Positions 11,794 through 21,072 of a DNA stretch of 64,000 nucleotides are shown one piece after another (position 1 is the stretch's first letter; every line of letters starts with the position of its first letter). Under the pieces are notes generated by a model. That model had not been told where the DNA came from. It did not search any database and saw only the letters and a list, made by a program, of their open reading frames with translations. The DNA lies in the NCBI RefSeq assembly GCF_014646115.1, contig NZ_BMMV01000008.1:62001-126000 (forward strand), read 5' to 3'. Made by a program: the position numbers and the translations under genes. The stretch is from Streptomyces camponoticapitis. Its GTDB lineage: Bacteria; Actinomycetota; Actinomycetes; Streptomycetales; Streptomycetaceae.

Positions 11794-13004
11794 TTCAAGA
11801 AGTCCGGAACATCCAGCTCTTCGGCCTGGGTGTCCTGGTACGGACGGGCCGGCGGAACGTGCGGCGGCGAGACCGGGGGCAGGGGCTTCTCGTTGGCCAC
11901 CGGGGCCGGCTCGGGGGCGGGCGCCTCCTCGCGGGAGGGGACCGTGCCGAGCCCGCTGGAAGGACGGGCCGACTCGGGCTCCGGGGCGGAGGCACGGTAG
12001 GACGGCTGGTCGTCCCGCTTGGCCGAGGTGAGTCCGGTCTCGCGTCGGGTCGGCGGCTGGCCGCCGTCGAAGCCGGCCGCGATCACGGTGACCCGTACCT
12101 CGTCGCCGAGGGCGTCGTCGATGACGGCGCCGAAGATGATGTTGGCCTCGGGGTGCGCGGCCTCACTGACCAGTTGCGCCGCCTCGTTGATCTCGAAGAG
12201 ACCGAGGTCGGAACCGCCGGAGATGGAGAGCAGCACACCGCGTGCGCCGTCGATGGAGGCTTCGAGGAGCGGCGAGGAGATCGCCATCTCCGCGGCGGCC
12301 ACCGCGCGGTCGTCGCCGCGGGCGGAGCCGATGCCCATGAGGGCCGATCCGGCCTCGGACATCACGGACTTGACGTCGGCGAAGTCGAGGTTGATCAGAC
12401 CCGGCGTGGTGATGAGGTCGGTGATGCCCTGGACACCCGAGAGCAGCACCTGGTCCGCGGACTTGAACGCGTCCAGGACGCTGACCTGACGGTCCGAGAT
12501 GGACAGCAGGCGGTCGTTGGGGATGACGATGAGGGTGTCGACCTCTTCGCGGAGTTCGGCGATGCCGTCCTCCGCCTGGTTCGCGCGCCGACGGCCCTCG
12601 AAGGTGAAGGGCCGGGTGACGACGCCGATCGTGAGGGCGCCGAGCGAGCGGGCGATGTTGGCGACGACGGGAGCGCCTCCGGTACCGGTTCCACCGCCTT
12701 CGCCGGCGGTGACGAAGACCATGTCGGCCCCCTTGAGGACCTCCTCGATCTCCTCGCGGTGGTCCTCTGCCGCCTTGCGGCCGACTGCCGGGTTCGCCCC
12801 GGCACCGAGGCCGCGGGTGAGTTCACGGCCGACGTCGAGCTTGACGTCGGCGTCGCTCATCAACAGGGCTTGTGCGTCGGTGTTGATCGCGATGAACTCG
12901 ACGCCCTTGAGGCCGACCTCGATCATTCGGTTGATGGCATTGACACCACCGCCGCCGACACCGATGACCTTGATGACTGCGAGGTAGTTCTGCGGTGCTG
13001 CCAC
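11790..13004 (-). CDS. ftsZ: cell-division GTPase FtsZ
   Basis: Tubulin-like FtsZ (404 residues) forms the cytokinetic ring. The GTP-binding motif GGGTGTG is at 103-109, preceded by the nucleotide-binding loop [10 protein letters not shown] (15-24). The T7 synergy loop NLDFADV (near 204) completes the GTPase site. The globular domain ends near 315. A disordered Pro/Glu-rich linker leads to the C-terminal peptide DVPDFLK, which binds SepF and other partners. It is preceded by a 275-nt upstream region with WhiA-type GACAC motifs and an inverted repeat. Confidence 0.98.
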   Translation of the reverse strand: MAAPQNYLAVIKVIGVGGGGVNAINRMIEVGLKGVEFIAINTDAQALLMSDADVKLDVGRELTRGLGAGANPAVGRKAAEDHREEIEEVLKGADMVFVTAGEGGGTGTGGAPVVANIARSLGALTIGVVTRPFTFEGRRRANQAEDGIAELREEVDTLIVIPNDRLLSISDRQVSVLDAFKSADQVLLSGVQGITDLITTPGLINLDFADVKSVMSEAGSALMGIGSARGDDRAVAAAEMAISSPLLEASIDGARGVLLSISGGSDLGLFEINEAAQLVSEAAHPEANIIFGAVIDDALGDEVRVTVIAAGFDGGQPPTRRETGLTSAKRDDQPSYRASAPEPESARPSSGLGTVPSREEAPAPEPAPVANEKPLPPVSPPHVPPARPYQDTQAEELDVPDFLK

Positions 13005-13279
13005 GTCGAAGGCCTCTCGCCTCGAGTTACGTGTCGCCGCTTCGCTGATGTCGCGAGGCGGGGACTGATGCCGATGGGACGGTCCGGACGCCGACCCGAA
13101 CCCTAACCTTGAAGTTTAGGGTTACCAGTGTGTCTGCTTCTTGGACTCTTCCGAACAGGACACTAAGTCGACACGTGGCGCACGTTCAACGAACACGCCG
13201 AACCTCCCGTTTTTCTTTTCACCCTATGTGATCACGCACAGGGCTGACCAACCAGGGTGCTGGTCAGCACATATACGCG
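13005..13279 (-). promoter_or_regulatory. ftsZ upstream regulatory region
   Basis: This gene-free stretch between ftsQ and ftsZ is less GC-rich than its surroundings and is where Streptomyces ftsZ carries separate vegetative and sporulation promoters. Seen here: an inverted repeat with 8-nt arms AACCCTAA / TTAGGGTT (13099-13123), two GACAC pentamers on the plus strand 11 nt apart (13159-13163, 13170-13174), and the palindrome GTGATCAC (13228-13235). GACAC is the established WhiA recognition core. The -10/-35 boxes are not assigned with confidence. Confidence 0.65.
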
Positions 13280-14077
13280 TCAACTCCCTGATACGGAAGG
13301 GGCGGTGGGCGCACTCACATCGAAGTGCGCCGCGTCGGGAACTGCTTTCATGAGAGCGGTGAGAGCCCGCGCCTTCGCGCCGCCGTCCTCGCCGCTCCCC
13401 CACATCACGGTGCGCCCGCCGGTCAACTCCAGCGCGATCGAGTCGTACGAACGCACCTTCACCACGCTGGTGGCGTCGGCGACTTTGCCGGGGAGTTCGT
13501 CCCAGACACGTACCGCTTCGGACATCAGACGAGTGGCTGTGAAGCGTCGCACACTCGGGGACTGATCCACCGTCAATTCCAGCAGAGGTACGCCCTTCGG
13601 GGCCTTCTCGACGGTGGCGAAACGAACACCCTTCGCGTCCACTTCGATGAACTTTGCGCCCTTTTCGATAAGCAGCACGGGCTTTCGCTCCGTCACTTTC
13701 AGACCGATGCCGTTCGGCCATGACCGTTCGACATCCACCGAGTCGATACGCGGCAGCTTCTGCCGAAGTCGACGCTCAATCGCTTCGGTGTCGGCGGAAA
13801 TCAGGGGGGTGCCGAACGGAACTGCCGCCACACCTTCCACCTCGGCGGGCTTCAGCACCTGGAGCCCCGAAGTCCTCACCTCCTCGACCCGCAACCAGGC
13901 GGAACCGTAAAGCAGCCAGATTCCGCCACCGGTGAGCACGATCAAGGAAGTAAGAAGAAGCAGAAAACGGCGGCCGGGAAGCCGGAATCGACGGCCCGGA
14001 CGCCGCCCCGAACGGGGGCGGCCGGATTCCGACTCGGTGCGTTCCGCTTCACGCTCGGCGGTCGTCGGTCCGGCCAC
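13280..14077 (-). CDS. ftsQ: divisome protein FtsQ
   Basis: The 265-residue bitopic protein has a basic cytoplasmic tail (1-35), one transmembrane helix (about 35-55), a POTRA domain beginning RVEEVRTSGLQVLKPAEV, and an FtsQ domain. It links FtsL/FtsB-type partners to the division wall machinery. The GTG at 14077 is chosen; it has AGGAAGG about 7 nt upstream and lies 13 nt after the murG stop. A longer in-frame reading into murG is an artefact of overlapping frames. Confidence 0.94.
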   Translation of the reverse strand: MAGPTTAEREAERTESESGRPRSGRRPGRRFRLPGRRFLLLLTSLIVLTGGGIWLLYGSAWLRVEEVRTSGLQVLKPAEVEGVAAVPFGTPLISADTEAIERRLRQKLPRIDSVDVERSWPNGIGLKVTERKPVLLIEKGAKFIEVDAKGVRFATVEKAPKGVPLLELTVDQSPSVRRFTATRLMSEAVRVWDELPGKVADATSVVKVRSYDSIALELTGGRTVMWGSGEDGGAKARALTALMKAVPDAAHFDVSAPTAPSVSGS

Positions 14078-14090
14078 TGGCCCTGCCTTC

Positions 14091-15185
14091 CTATGCCTGG
14101 CGGCGCGCTGCGACCGCCTCGTACACCATGCCGACGAGCAGCTCGTCCGCGTCCCTGCGGCCGAACTCGGCGGCCGCGCGGGACATCTCGTACAGCCGGT
14201 GCGGATCGGAGAGCACCGGCAGCACATGCGCCTGGACCCATTCGGGCGTCAGTTCGGCGTCGTCGACCAGCAGTCCGCCGCCCGACTTCACCACCGGCTG
14301 GGCGTTGAGCCGCTGTTCACCGTTGCCGACCGGCAGCGGTACGTAGGCGGCCGGGAGCCCGACGGCGGAGAGTTCGGCGACGGTCATCGCGCCGGCGCGG
14401 CAGAGCATCATGTCCGCCGCAGCGTAAGCGAGATCCATCCGGTCCACATACGGTACCGGGACATAGGGCGGCATTCCCGGCATGTTGTCGACGCGCGGCA
14501 TTTCGTTCTTGGGTCCGACAGCGTGCAGGATCTGGATCCCGGAGCGCTGGAGGAACGGCGCCGCCTGCTGGACCACCTCGTTGAGCCTGCGGGCGCCCTG
14601 CGAGCCTCCGGAGACCAGCAGCGTGGGCAGGTTGGGGTCGAGCCCGAAGGCGGCGCGCGCCTCGGGACGCACCCGCGCCCGGTCGAGGGTGGCGATCGTA
14701 CGGCGCAGCGGGATGCCGATGTAGCGGGCGCCGCGCAGCTTGCTGTCCGGGGTGGAGACGGCGACGGCCGCCGCGTACCGCGAACCGATCTTGTTGGCGA
14801 GGCCGGGGCGGGCGTTGGCCTCGTGCACGACGATCGGCACCCCGAGGCGCTTGGCGGCGAGATAGCCGGGCAGCGCGACGTAGCCGCCGAAGCCGACGAC
14901 GCAGTCCGCCTTCGTACGCTCCAGGATCTGCTCCGCGGCCTTGATGGTGCCGCGGAGCCGGCCGGGGACGGTGATCAGTTCAGGGGTGGGTTTGCGCGGC
15001 AGCGGGACGGCGGGGATGAGGGCCAGTTCGTACCCCCGCTCGGGTACCAGCCTGGTTTCGAGTCCGCGCTCCGTACCGAGGGCCGTGATCCCCACGGTGG
15101 GGTCCTGCCTCCGCAGGGCGTCCGCGAGGGCGAGCGCGGGCTCGATGTGGCCGGCGGTCCCCCCACCGGCGAGTACGACATGCAC
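14091..15185 (-). CDS. murG: MurG, lipid II-forming GlcNAc transferase
   Basis: MurG adds GlcNAc from UDP-GlcNAc to lipid I, making lipid II on the inner membrane face. The 364-residue GT-B fold protein has the N-terminal loop GGGTAGHIEPA (7-17), FGGYVALP, HEANARPGLANK and the donor-binding C-terminal motifs SGGSQGARRLNE and LCRAGAMTVAEL. The start is a GTG at 15185. It lies 6 nt after ftsW. Confidence 0.97.
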   Translation of the reverse strand: MHVVLAGGGTAGHIEPALALADALRRQDPTVGITALGTERGLETRLVPERGYELALIPAVPLPRKPTPELITVPGRLRGTIKAAEQILERTKADCVVGFGGYVALPGYLAAKRLGVPIVVHEANARPGLANKIGSRYAAAVAVSTPDSKLRGARYIGIPLRRTIATLDRARVRPEARAAFGLDPNLPTLLVSGGSQGARRLNEVVQQAAPFLQRSGIQILHAVGPKNEMPRVDNMPGMPPYVPVPYVDRMDLAYAAADMMLCRAGAMTVAELSAVGLPAAYVPLPVGNGEQRLNAQPVVKSGGGLLVDDAELTPEWVQAHVLPVLSDPHRLYEMSRAAAEFGRRDADELLVGMVYEAVAARRQA

Positions 15186-15191
15186 CGAAAT

Positions 15192-16709
15192 TCACCGCTC
15201 TCCGGACGGACGCTTCTTGACGCGCCGTCTCATCGTCTTCCATCTCACGCCGGGCCTTCGCATGGCCAGGGCCGCTTTCGCGGCGGGATCCTCTCGCGCG
15301 AACGCGATCAGCAGCCCGACAGCGAACATGGTCGGCAGCAGGGCTGAGCCTCCGTAGGAGAACAGCGGGAGCGGGACTCCGGCGATCGGCAGCAGACCGA
15401 GCACCGCGCCGACGTTGACCACGGCCTGCGCCGTGATCCACGTGGTCACACCTCCCGCCGCGTACCTCACGAAGGGGTCCTCCGTGCGTCCGGCCACGCG
15501 GATACCCGCATAGCCTAGAGCCGCGAAGAGGGCGAGTACCGACAGCGTCCCCGCCAGGCCCAGTTCCTCCCCGGTGATGGCGAAGATGAAGTCGGTGTGA
15601 GGTTCCGGGAGTTGACCCCATTTTTCCACACTCGCGCCGAGGCCGGAACCGAACCATCCACCGGAGGCCAGCGCGTAGATGCCGTGCACGGCCTGCCAGC
15701 ACTGGTCGCCCGGACCGGGGTCCGTGGCACCGATGCAGGCGAGCCGGGACATCCGGTTGGGGCTGGTCTTGATGAGGATGAGACCGAGGGTGCAGGCGAC
15801 GGCGAGGACGCCGCCGAAGAGCCGGGTGGGCGCCCCCGCCAGCCACAGCAGTCCGAAGAGGATCGCGGTGAGGATGATCGCGGTGCCCATGTCGCCGCCG
15901 AGCATGATCAGACCGAGCAGCATGAAGGCGACCGGGACGAGCGGCACCAGCAGATGCTTCCACTGGGTCAGCAGCCGCTTGTCCTGTTTGCGGGCGAGCA
16001 GATCGGCGCCCCACAGGATCAGCGCCAGCTTGCCGAACTCACTGGGCTGGAGCTGGAACGGGCCGCCGAGATAGATCCAGTTCTGGTTGCCGTTGACCGA
16101 GTGCCCTATCCCCGGGACCTGCACGAGGACCATCAGGAAGACGGCGCCCACGAGCAGCGGGTAGGAGAGGGCGCGGTGCAGTTTGCCGGGCATCCGGGAG
16201 GCGAGCATCATCAGCCCCGCGCCGATGACGGCCGCCAGGAACTGTTTGCGGAAGAAATACGAGCCGGGCAGCGAGAGCTCCAGCGCCTTGATCATCGAGG
16301 CGCTGTAGACCATCACCAGACCGAGCACGGTGAGCAGCATGCTGGCGCCGAAGATCAGGTAGTACGCGGTGAGCGGCCGGTCCCAGGTGCGGCGGGCCTG
16401 CTCGTACATCCGCCGCACCCTGTTGCCGCTCGGCGGGCGGGGCCCCCGGCTGCCGGGGCCGGCGGACCCGCCACGGACGGCCGGGGCGCGCCGTACGGCC
16501 GCTCCGGGGGCCCGGCCGCGCAGGGCGAGGCCGGGCGGTGCCGGCGGGCCCACGGGCCCCGTGACGGCGCCGCCGGTCGCTCCCGGCAGGGCGAGGGGCG
16601 GCGAGCCGAGGGAGGGCAGGGCGAAGGGTGGTACGGCGGCGGGGAACCGTCCGCCTACCGAAGGACGCGCGGAACGCGGGTGTCGCCCCGCGGTGTCGTC
16701 GGCCGGCAT
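15192..16709 (-). CDS. ftsW: FtsW, SEDS-family septal peptidoglycan polymerase
   Basis: FtsW polymerises lipid II at the septum together with FtsI. The 505-residue protein carries a Pro/Gly/Arg-rich cytoplasmic N-terminal region of about 100 residues, then ten membrane segments. Family motifs include QLQPSEFGKLALILW, GGDMGTAIIL and PLPLFSYGGSALL near the C-terminus. The ATG at 16709 has GGAGGGG upstream. Two GACAC motifs on the coding strand fall inside the first codons (16680-16697). Confidence 0.95.
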   Translation of the reverse strand: MPADDTAGRHPRSARPSVGGRFPAAVPPFALPSLGSPPLALPGATGGAVTGPVGPPAPPGLALRGRAPGAAVRRAPAVRGGSAGPGSRGPRPPSGNRVRRMYEQARRTWDRPLTAYYLIFGASMLLTVLGLVMVYSASMIKALELSLPGSYFFRKQFLAAVIGAGLMMLASRMPGKLHRALSYPLLVGAVFLMVLVQVPGIGHSVNGNQNWIYLGGPFQLQPSEFGKLALILWGADLLARKQDKRLLTQWKHLLVPLVPVAFMLLGLIMLGGDMGTAIILTAILFGLLWLAGAPTRLFGGVLAVACTLGLILIKTSPNRMSRLACIGATDPGPGDQCWQAVHGIYALASGGWFGSGLGASVEKWGQLPEPHTDFIFAITGEELGLAGTLSVLALFAALGYAGIRVAGRTEDPFVRYAAGGVTTWITAQAVVNVGAVLGLLPIAGVPLPLFSYGGSALLPTMFAVGLLIAFAREDPAAKAALAMRRPGVRWKTMRRRVKKRPSGER

Positions 16710-16799
16710 CTTCGCTGTCCCCTCCAGTCGTGCGCGGCACGACCGGACCGGCCGGTGGGGCCCTCGCGGCTCGCGCTCGCCGGGCTGTCGGCCGGTCGG

Positions 16800-18299
16800 T
16801 CAGGCGTGCTCGGCGGCGAGTGCGCGGACCGCGTCCGCGAACGCCTCGCCCCGCTTGTTGTAGTTGACGAACATGTCCATCGAGGCACAGGCCGGGGCCA
16901 TCAGGACGGTGTCCCCGGTCTTCGCGAGGCGCGCCGCCGCACGGACCGCGGCCGACATCGCCCCAGTGTCCGTCTGTTCGAGGTCCACGACCGGGACTTC
17001 GGGGGCGTGTCGCGCGAGGGCTTCGCCGATCAGCGCACGGTCGCGGCCGATGAGCACCACGCCGCGCAGCCGCTTCGCCGACTTCCCGACCAGCTCGTCG
17101 AAGGACGCGCCCTTGGCGAGTCCGCCGGCGATCCAGACGATCGGGTCGTAGGCCGCCAGCGAGGCCTCCGCGGCATGGGTGTTGGTGGCCTTGGAGTCGT
17201 CGACGTAGCTCACGCCCGCGACGTCCGCGACATGCTCGATACGGTGCGGGTCAGGGCGGAAGGCGCGCAGTCCGTCGCGTACGGCGGCGGGCGCGACGCC
17301 GTACGCGCGGGCGAGGGCCGCCGCCGCGAGGGCGTTGGCGATGTTGTGCGGGGCGGGCGGGTCGATGTCCCCGATCTCGGCGAGCTCCTGGGCCTGTGCG
17401 CTCCGGTTCTCCACGAAGGCGCGGTCGACCAGGATGCCTTCCACGACGCCGAGTTGGGAGGGACCGGGGGTGCCGAGGGTGAAGCCGATCGCGCGGCAGC
17501 CCTCCTCGACGTCGGCCTCGCGGACCAGGTCCTCGGTCACCTTGTCGGCGGCGTTGTAGACGCAGGCGACGGTGTTGCCCTCGTAGACACGGCCCTTGTC
17601 GGCGGTGTACGCCTCCATGGAGCCGTGCCAGTCGAGGTGGTCGGGCGCGATGTTGAGGACGGCGGCGGAGTGGGCGCGCAGGCTCGGCGCCCAGTGCAGC
17701 TGGTAGCTGGAGAGTTCGACGGCGAGGACGTCGTACTTCTCCCGGCCGTTCTCGTCGGGCAGGACCGCGTCGAGCAGCGAGACGCCGATGTTGCCGACGG
17801 CCTCGGTGCGCAGGCCCGCCGCCCGGAGGATCGCGGCGAGCATCCGGACGGTGGTGGTCTTGCCGTTGGTGCCGGTGACGGCCAGCCAGGGGGCGGCGTC
17901 GGGGCCCCTGAGCTGCCAGGCCAGCTCGACGTCTCCCCAGACGGGTACGCCGGCCTCGGCGGCGGCCAGGAAGAGGGGCTTGTCGGGCTTCCAGCCGGGC
18001 GCGGTGACGACGAGTTCGGTTCCCTCGGGGAGGGTGGCGCCGTCGCCGAGCCGTACGGTGATGCCGGCCTCGGCCAGTTCGGCGGCCTGGCTACGGGCGC
18101 GCTCGTCGTCGCCGTCGTTGACGACCGTGACGACCGCGCCCAGGTCCTTCAGCGTGCGGGCCGCGGGAACCCCGGAGACTCCGAGGCCGGCGACGGTGAC
18201 CCGCTTGCCGTGCCAACGGGCCCGGAGGCCGGCCGCGTCTCGGGCCGGGTCTCCGGGCGACGTTCCGACCGAGTCTCCGGCCGGCTGACGGTCGCTCAC
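16800..18299 (-). CDS. murD: UDP-MurNAc-L-Ala:D-Glu ligase
   Basis: MurD adds D-glutamate to UDP-MurNAc-L-alanine using ATP in the cytoplasm. The 499-residue protein shows the N-terminal VTVAGLGVSGVPAART UDP-binding motif, the ATPase P-loop TGTNGKTTT, and the Mur ligase motifs ELSSYQL and NIAPDHLDWHG. The GTG at 18299 overlaps the mraY stop (GTGA). A longer open frame upstream lies wholly within mraY and is rejected. A 90-nt gap separates it from ftsW. Confidence 0.96.
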   Translation of the reverse strand: MSDRQPAGDSVGTSPGDPARDAAGLRARWHGKRVTVAGLGVSGVPAARTLKDLGAVVTVVNDGDDERARSQAAELAEAGITVRLGDGATLPEGTELVVTAPGWKPDKPLFLAAAEAGVPVWGDVELAWQLRGPDAAPWLAVTGTNGKTTTVRMLAAILRAAGLRTEAVGNIGVSLLDAVLPDENGREKYDVLAVELSSYQLHWAPSLRAHSAAVLNIAPDHLDWHGSMEAYTADKGRVYEGNTVACVYNAADKVTEDLVREADVEEGCRAIGFTLGTPGPSQLGVVEGILVDRAFVENRSAQAQELAEIGDIDPPAPHNIANALAAAALARAYGVAPAAVRDGLRAFRPDPHRIEHVADVAGVSYVDDSKATNTHAAEASLAAYDPIVWIAGGLAKGASFDELVGKSAKRLRGVVLIGRDRALIGEALARHAPEVPVVDLEQTDTGAMSAAVRAAARLAKTGDTVLMAPACASMDMFVNYNKRGEAFADAVRALAAEHA

Positions 18300-19366
18300 T
18301 TGTCGGCCGCCCAGCCCGCGTAGAAGAGTCCGAGTCCGACGATCACGCACATGCCCTGGATGATCCAGAAGCGGACCACGACAAGGACTTCGGACCACCC
18401 CTTGAGTTCGAAGTGGTGCTGGAGGGGGGCCATCCTGAAGACGCGCTTGCCGGTCAGCCGGAACGAACCGACCTGGATCACGACGGACATGGTGATGAGG
18501 GCGAAGAGGCCGCCGAGCAGGGCGATCAGGAGTTCGGTACGGGAGCAGATGGCGAGGCCCGCGAGGGCGCCGCCCAGGGCGAGCGAGCCGGTGTCGCCCA
18601 TGAAGATCTTGGCGGGTGAGGTGTTCCACCACAGGAAGCCGAAGCAGGAGCCCATGAGGGCCGAGGCGACGACGGCGAGGTCGAGCGGATCGCGTACCTC
18701 GAAACAGGCGTCGGGATTGGTCAGGGTCAGCGCGTTGGCGCAGGACTCCTGGAACTGCCAGAGGCCGATGAAGGTGTAGGCACCGAAGACCATCACCGAC
18801 GCGCCGGTGGCCAGACCGTCCAGACCGTCCGTCAGGTTCACGCCGTTGGACATCGCGAGAATCATGAAGAGCGCCCAGACCACGAACAGCACGGGTCCGA
18901 TGGACCAGCCGAAGTCCGTCACGAACGACAGCTTCGTGGAGGCCGGGGTGTTGCCGCGGATGTCGGCGAACTGGAGCGAGAGCACCGCGAAGGCGATGCC
19001 CACGGTCAGCTGTCCGGCCATCTTCGCCTTGGCCCGCAGACCCAGCGAACGCTGCTTGACGATCTTGATGTAGTCGTCGAGGAAGCCGACCAGGCCCATT
19101 CCCGCCATCAGGAACAGGACGAGCACACCGGAGAACGTCGGGTCCTCACCGGTGATCACCTTCGCCAGGGCGTAGGCGATCAGGGTCGCGAGGATGAAGG
19201 CGATGCCGCCCATGGTGGGCGTGCCCTTCTTGCTGCCGTGGCTGCGAGGGCCGTCGTCCCGGATGAACTGGCCGTAGCCCTTGCGGGCCAGCAGCTTGAT
19301 CAGCAGCGGCGTGCCGATCAGGGTCAGGAAGAGCCCGATGGCTCCCGCGAAGAGGATCTGCCTCAT
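18296..19366 (-). CDS. mraY: phospho-MurNAc-pentapeptide translocase
   Basis: MraY joins UDP-MurNAc-pentapeptide to undecaprenyl phosphate, forming lipid I. The 356-residue protein has about ten membrane helices. Signature motifs are GTPTMGG (48-54), FLDDYIK with the DD pair, NGVNLTDGLDGLATG, and the His-rich APLQHHFELKGW loop. Both ends overlap neighbours by 4 nt (ATGA with murF, GTGA with murD). Confidence 0.97.
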   Translation of the reverse strand: MRQILFAGAIGLFLTLIGTPLLIKLLARKGYGQFIRDDGPRSHGSKKGTPTMGGIAFILATLIAYALAKVITGEDPTFSGVLVLFLMAGMGLVGFLDDYIKIVKQRSLGLRAKAKMAGQLTVGIAFAVLSLQFADIRGNTPASTKLSFVTDFGWSIGPVLFVVWALFMILAMSNGVNLTDGLDGLATGASVMVFGAYTFIGLWQFQESCANALTLTNPDACFEVRDPLDLAVVASALMGSCFGFLWWNTSPAKIFMGDTGSLALGGALAGLAICSRTELLIALLGGLFALITMSVVIQVGSFRLTGKRVFRMAPLQHHFELKGWSEVLVVVRFWIIQGMCVIVGLGLFYAGWAADK

Positions 19367-20793
19367 CGGCCGGAGACCTCACCCTCGACTGCGTTCTCGA
19401 GCAGTGCCTGGGCGACCCGCTCCAGTCCGGCCGACCTGGAAGCCTTCACCAGCACGACGTCTCCCGAACGCAGTTCACTGCGCAACAGATCGACCGCCGC
19501 CTGCGCGTCGGACACGTGCACCGACTCCTCACCCCACGAACCCTCGTTGTAGGCGCCCAGTTGCAGCCAGGACGCTTCCCTGCCCCCGACTGCGACGAGC
19601 TTGCTGACGTTGAGCCGGACGGCGAGCCGTCCGACCGCGTCGTGCTCGGCGAGCGCCTCGTCACCGAGTTCGGCCATCGGGCCGAGCACCGCCCACGTGC
19701 GTCCGCCGGTTTCCCTGGCGGCACCGCCCATGGCGACCAGCGCGCGGAGCGCTGCTCTCATGGAGTCGGGGTTCGCGTTGTAGGCGTCGTTGACGATCGT
19801 CACGCCGTCCGCGCGCTCGGTGACCTCCATACGCCAACGGGAGAGGGTTTCCGCCTCGGAGAGCGCCAGGGCGATCTCGTCGACGGACATGCCCAACTCA
19901 TGGGCGACGGCGGTCGCGGCGAGCGCGTTCGACACGTGATGCTCACCGTACAGCCGTAGCGTCAGCTCGCTGCACCCGGTGGGTGTTCGAAGGAGGAAGG
20001 AGGGCCTGCCAAGGGGGTCGACGTGCACGTTCTCTGCCCGTACGTCTGCTTCGTCGGACTCTCCGAACAGCAGCACGCGCGCCTTGGTGCGGGTGGCCAT
20101 GGCGCGTACGAGGGGGTCGTCGGCGTTCAGGACGGCCACGCCGCCCTCGTCGGCGGACGGCAGGGACTCGACCATCTCGCCCTTGGCCTCGGCGATCTGC
20201 TCGCGGCCGCCGAACTCGCCGATGTGGGCGGTGCCGACGTTCAGCACGAGGCCGATCCTCGGTGGGACGAGGCCGGTGAGGTAGCGGATGTCACCGATGT
20301 AGCGCGCGCCCATCTCCAGGACGAGGAACCGGGTGTCCTCGGCGACGCGCAGGGCGGTGAGCGGGAGTCCGATCTCGTTGTTGAGATTGCCGTCGGGCCA
20401 GACGGTGGGGGCGGCCCGCCGCAGGAGCTGGGCGATGAGGTCCTTGGTGCTGGTCTTGCCCGACGATCCGGTGAGGGCGACGGTCGTGGCGCCGGTGCGC
20501 TTCACGACGGCGCGGGAGAGGGCGCCGAGGGCCTGGACGACGTCCTCGACGACGATGGCGGGGACACCGACGGGGCGGAGGGCCAGGACGGCGGCGGCGC
20601 CCGCGTCGACGGCCTTGCGGGCGTAGTCGTGGCCGTCGACGTTCTCACCGGCGAAGGCGGCGAAGAGACTGCCGTCCGCCACCTGGCGGGAGTCGATGAC
20701 GACGGGCCCGGTGACGCGGACGTCCGGATCCGGTATGTCGTGCGGCTGCCCGCCGACGATGGTGGCGATCTCGGCGAGGGAGAGGGTGATCAC
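19363..20793 (-). CDS. murF: UDP-MurNAc-tripeptide:D-Ala-D-Ala ligase
   Basis: MurF adds D-Ala-D-Ala, completing the pentapeptide precursor. The 476-residue protein shows the P-loop TGSSGKTSTKD, LEMGARYIGDI, and NVGTAHIGEFGG, all typical of MurF. NDAYNANPDSMRAAL marks the C-terminal domain. The GTG start is at 20793. Unlike the rest of the cluster, it is separated from the upstream murE by 279 nt. Confidence 0.97.
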   Translation of the reverse strand: MITLSLAEIATIVGGQPHDIPDPDVRVTGPVVIDSRQVADGSLFAAFAGENVDGHDYARKAVDAGAAAVLALRPVGVPAIVVEDVVQALGALSRAVVKRTGATTVALTGSSGKTSTKDLIAQLLRRAAPTVWPDGNLNNEIGLPLTALRVAEDTRFLVLEMGARYIGDIRYLTGLVPPRIGLVLNVGTAHIGEFGGREQIAEAKGEMVESLPSADEGGVAVLNADDPLVRAMATRTKARVLLFGESDEADVRAENVHVDPLGRPSFLLRTPTGCSELTLRLYGEHHVSNALAATAVAHELGMSVDEIALALSEAETLSRWRMEVTERADGVTIVNDAYNANPDSMRAALRALVAMGGAARETGGRTWAVLGPMAELGDEALAEHDAVGRLAVRLNVSKLVAVGGREASWLQLGAYNEGSWGEESVHVSDAQAAVDLLRSELRSGDVVLVKASRSAGLERVAQALLENAVEGEVSGR

Positions 20794-21072
20794 GGGGACC
20801 GTCCGGCAATTGGAGGGCGGGTGATGGATGGGGACGAGGGCCTGTCCGGCGGATCATCGTGGATCAGCCCGGGCCCGCCGCGAAGCGGCTGATGTCACAT
20901 GGTGCGGTGCGTCGCGAGGCGGAGGATCGTGCTCGAACTGGACGTACGTGGACGAGTCCGGCGACGAAGCGAGGTGCCGTGCCGGGCGTTCCGGGCCCAC
21001 GAGGATCCGCCGGACACGCCCCGGGGCGGGGCGCGCGGCCCGGTGGGGGTCTCCGGGTGACCGGCGGGGAAC
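20794..21072. other. 279-nt gap between murE and murF
   Basis: In a cluster otherwise joined by overlaps this gap stands out. A 70-codon frame (21076-20864, minus) begins as ATGA with the murE stop, but its third-codon GC is only about two thirds and its composition is Pro/Arg/Ala-rich without domains. I do not accept it as a gene. No clear promoter or terminator is seen. Confidence 0.5.

Noticed and set aside
13228..13235. GTGATCAC as a BldD site before ftsZ
   Set aside because: BldD is known to act at ftsZ, but this 8-bp palindrome only partly fits the BldD consensus; not called as a site.
15597..18323. 908-codon plus-strand frame over ftsW and murD
   Set aside because: Antisense to two well-defined genes; no conserved motif.
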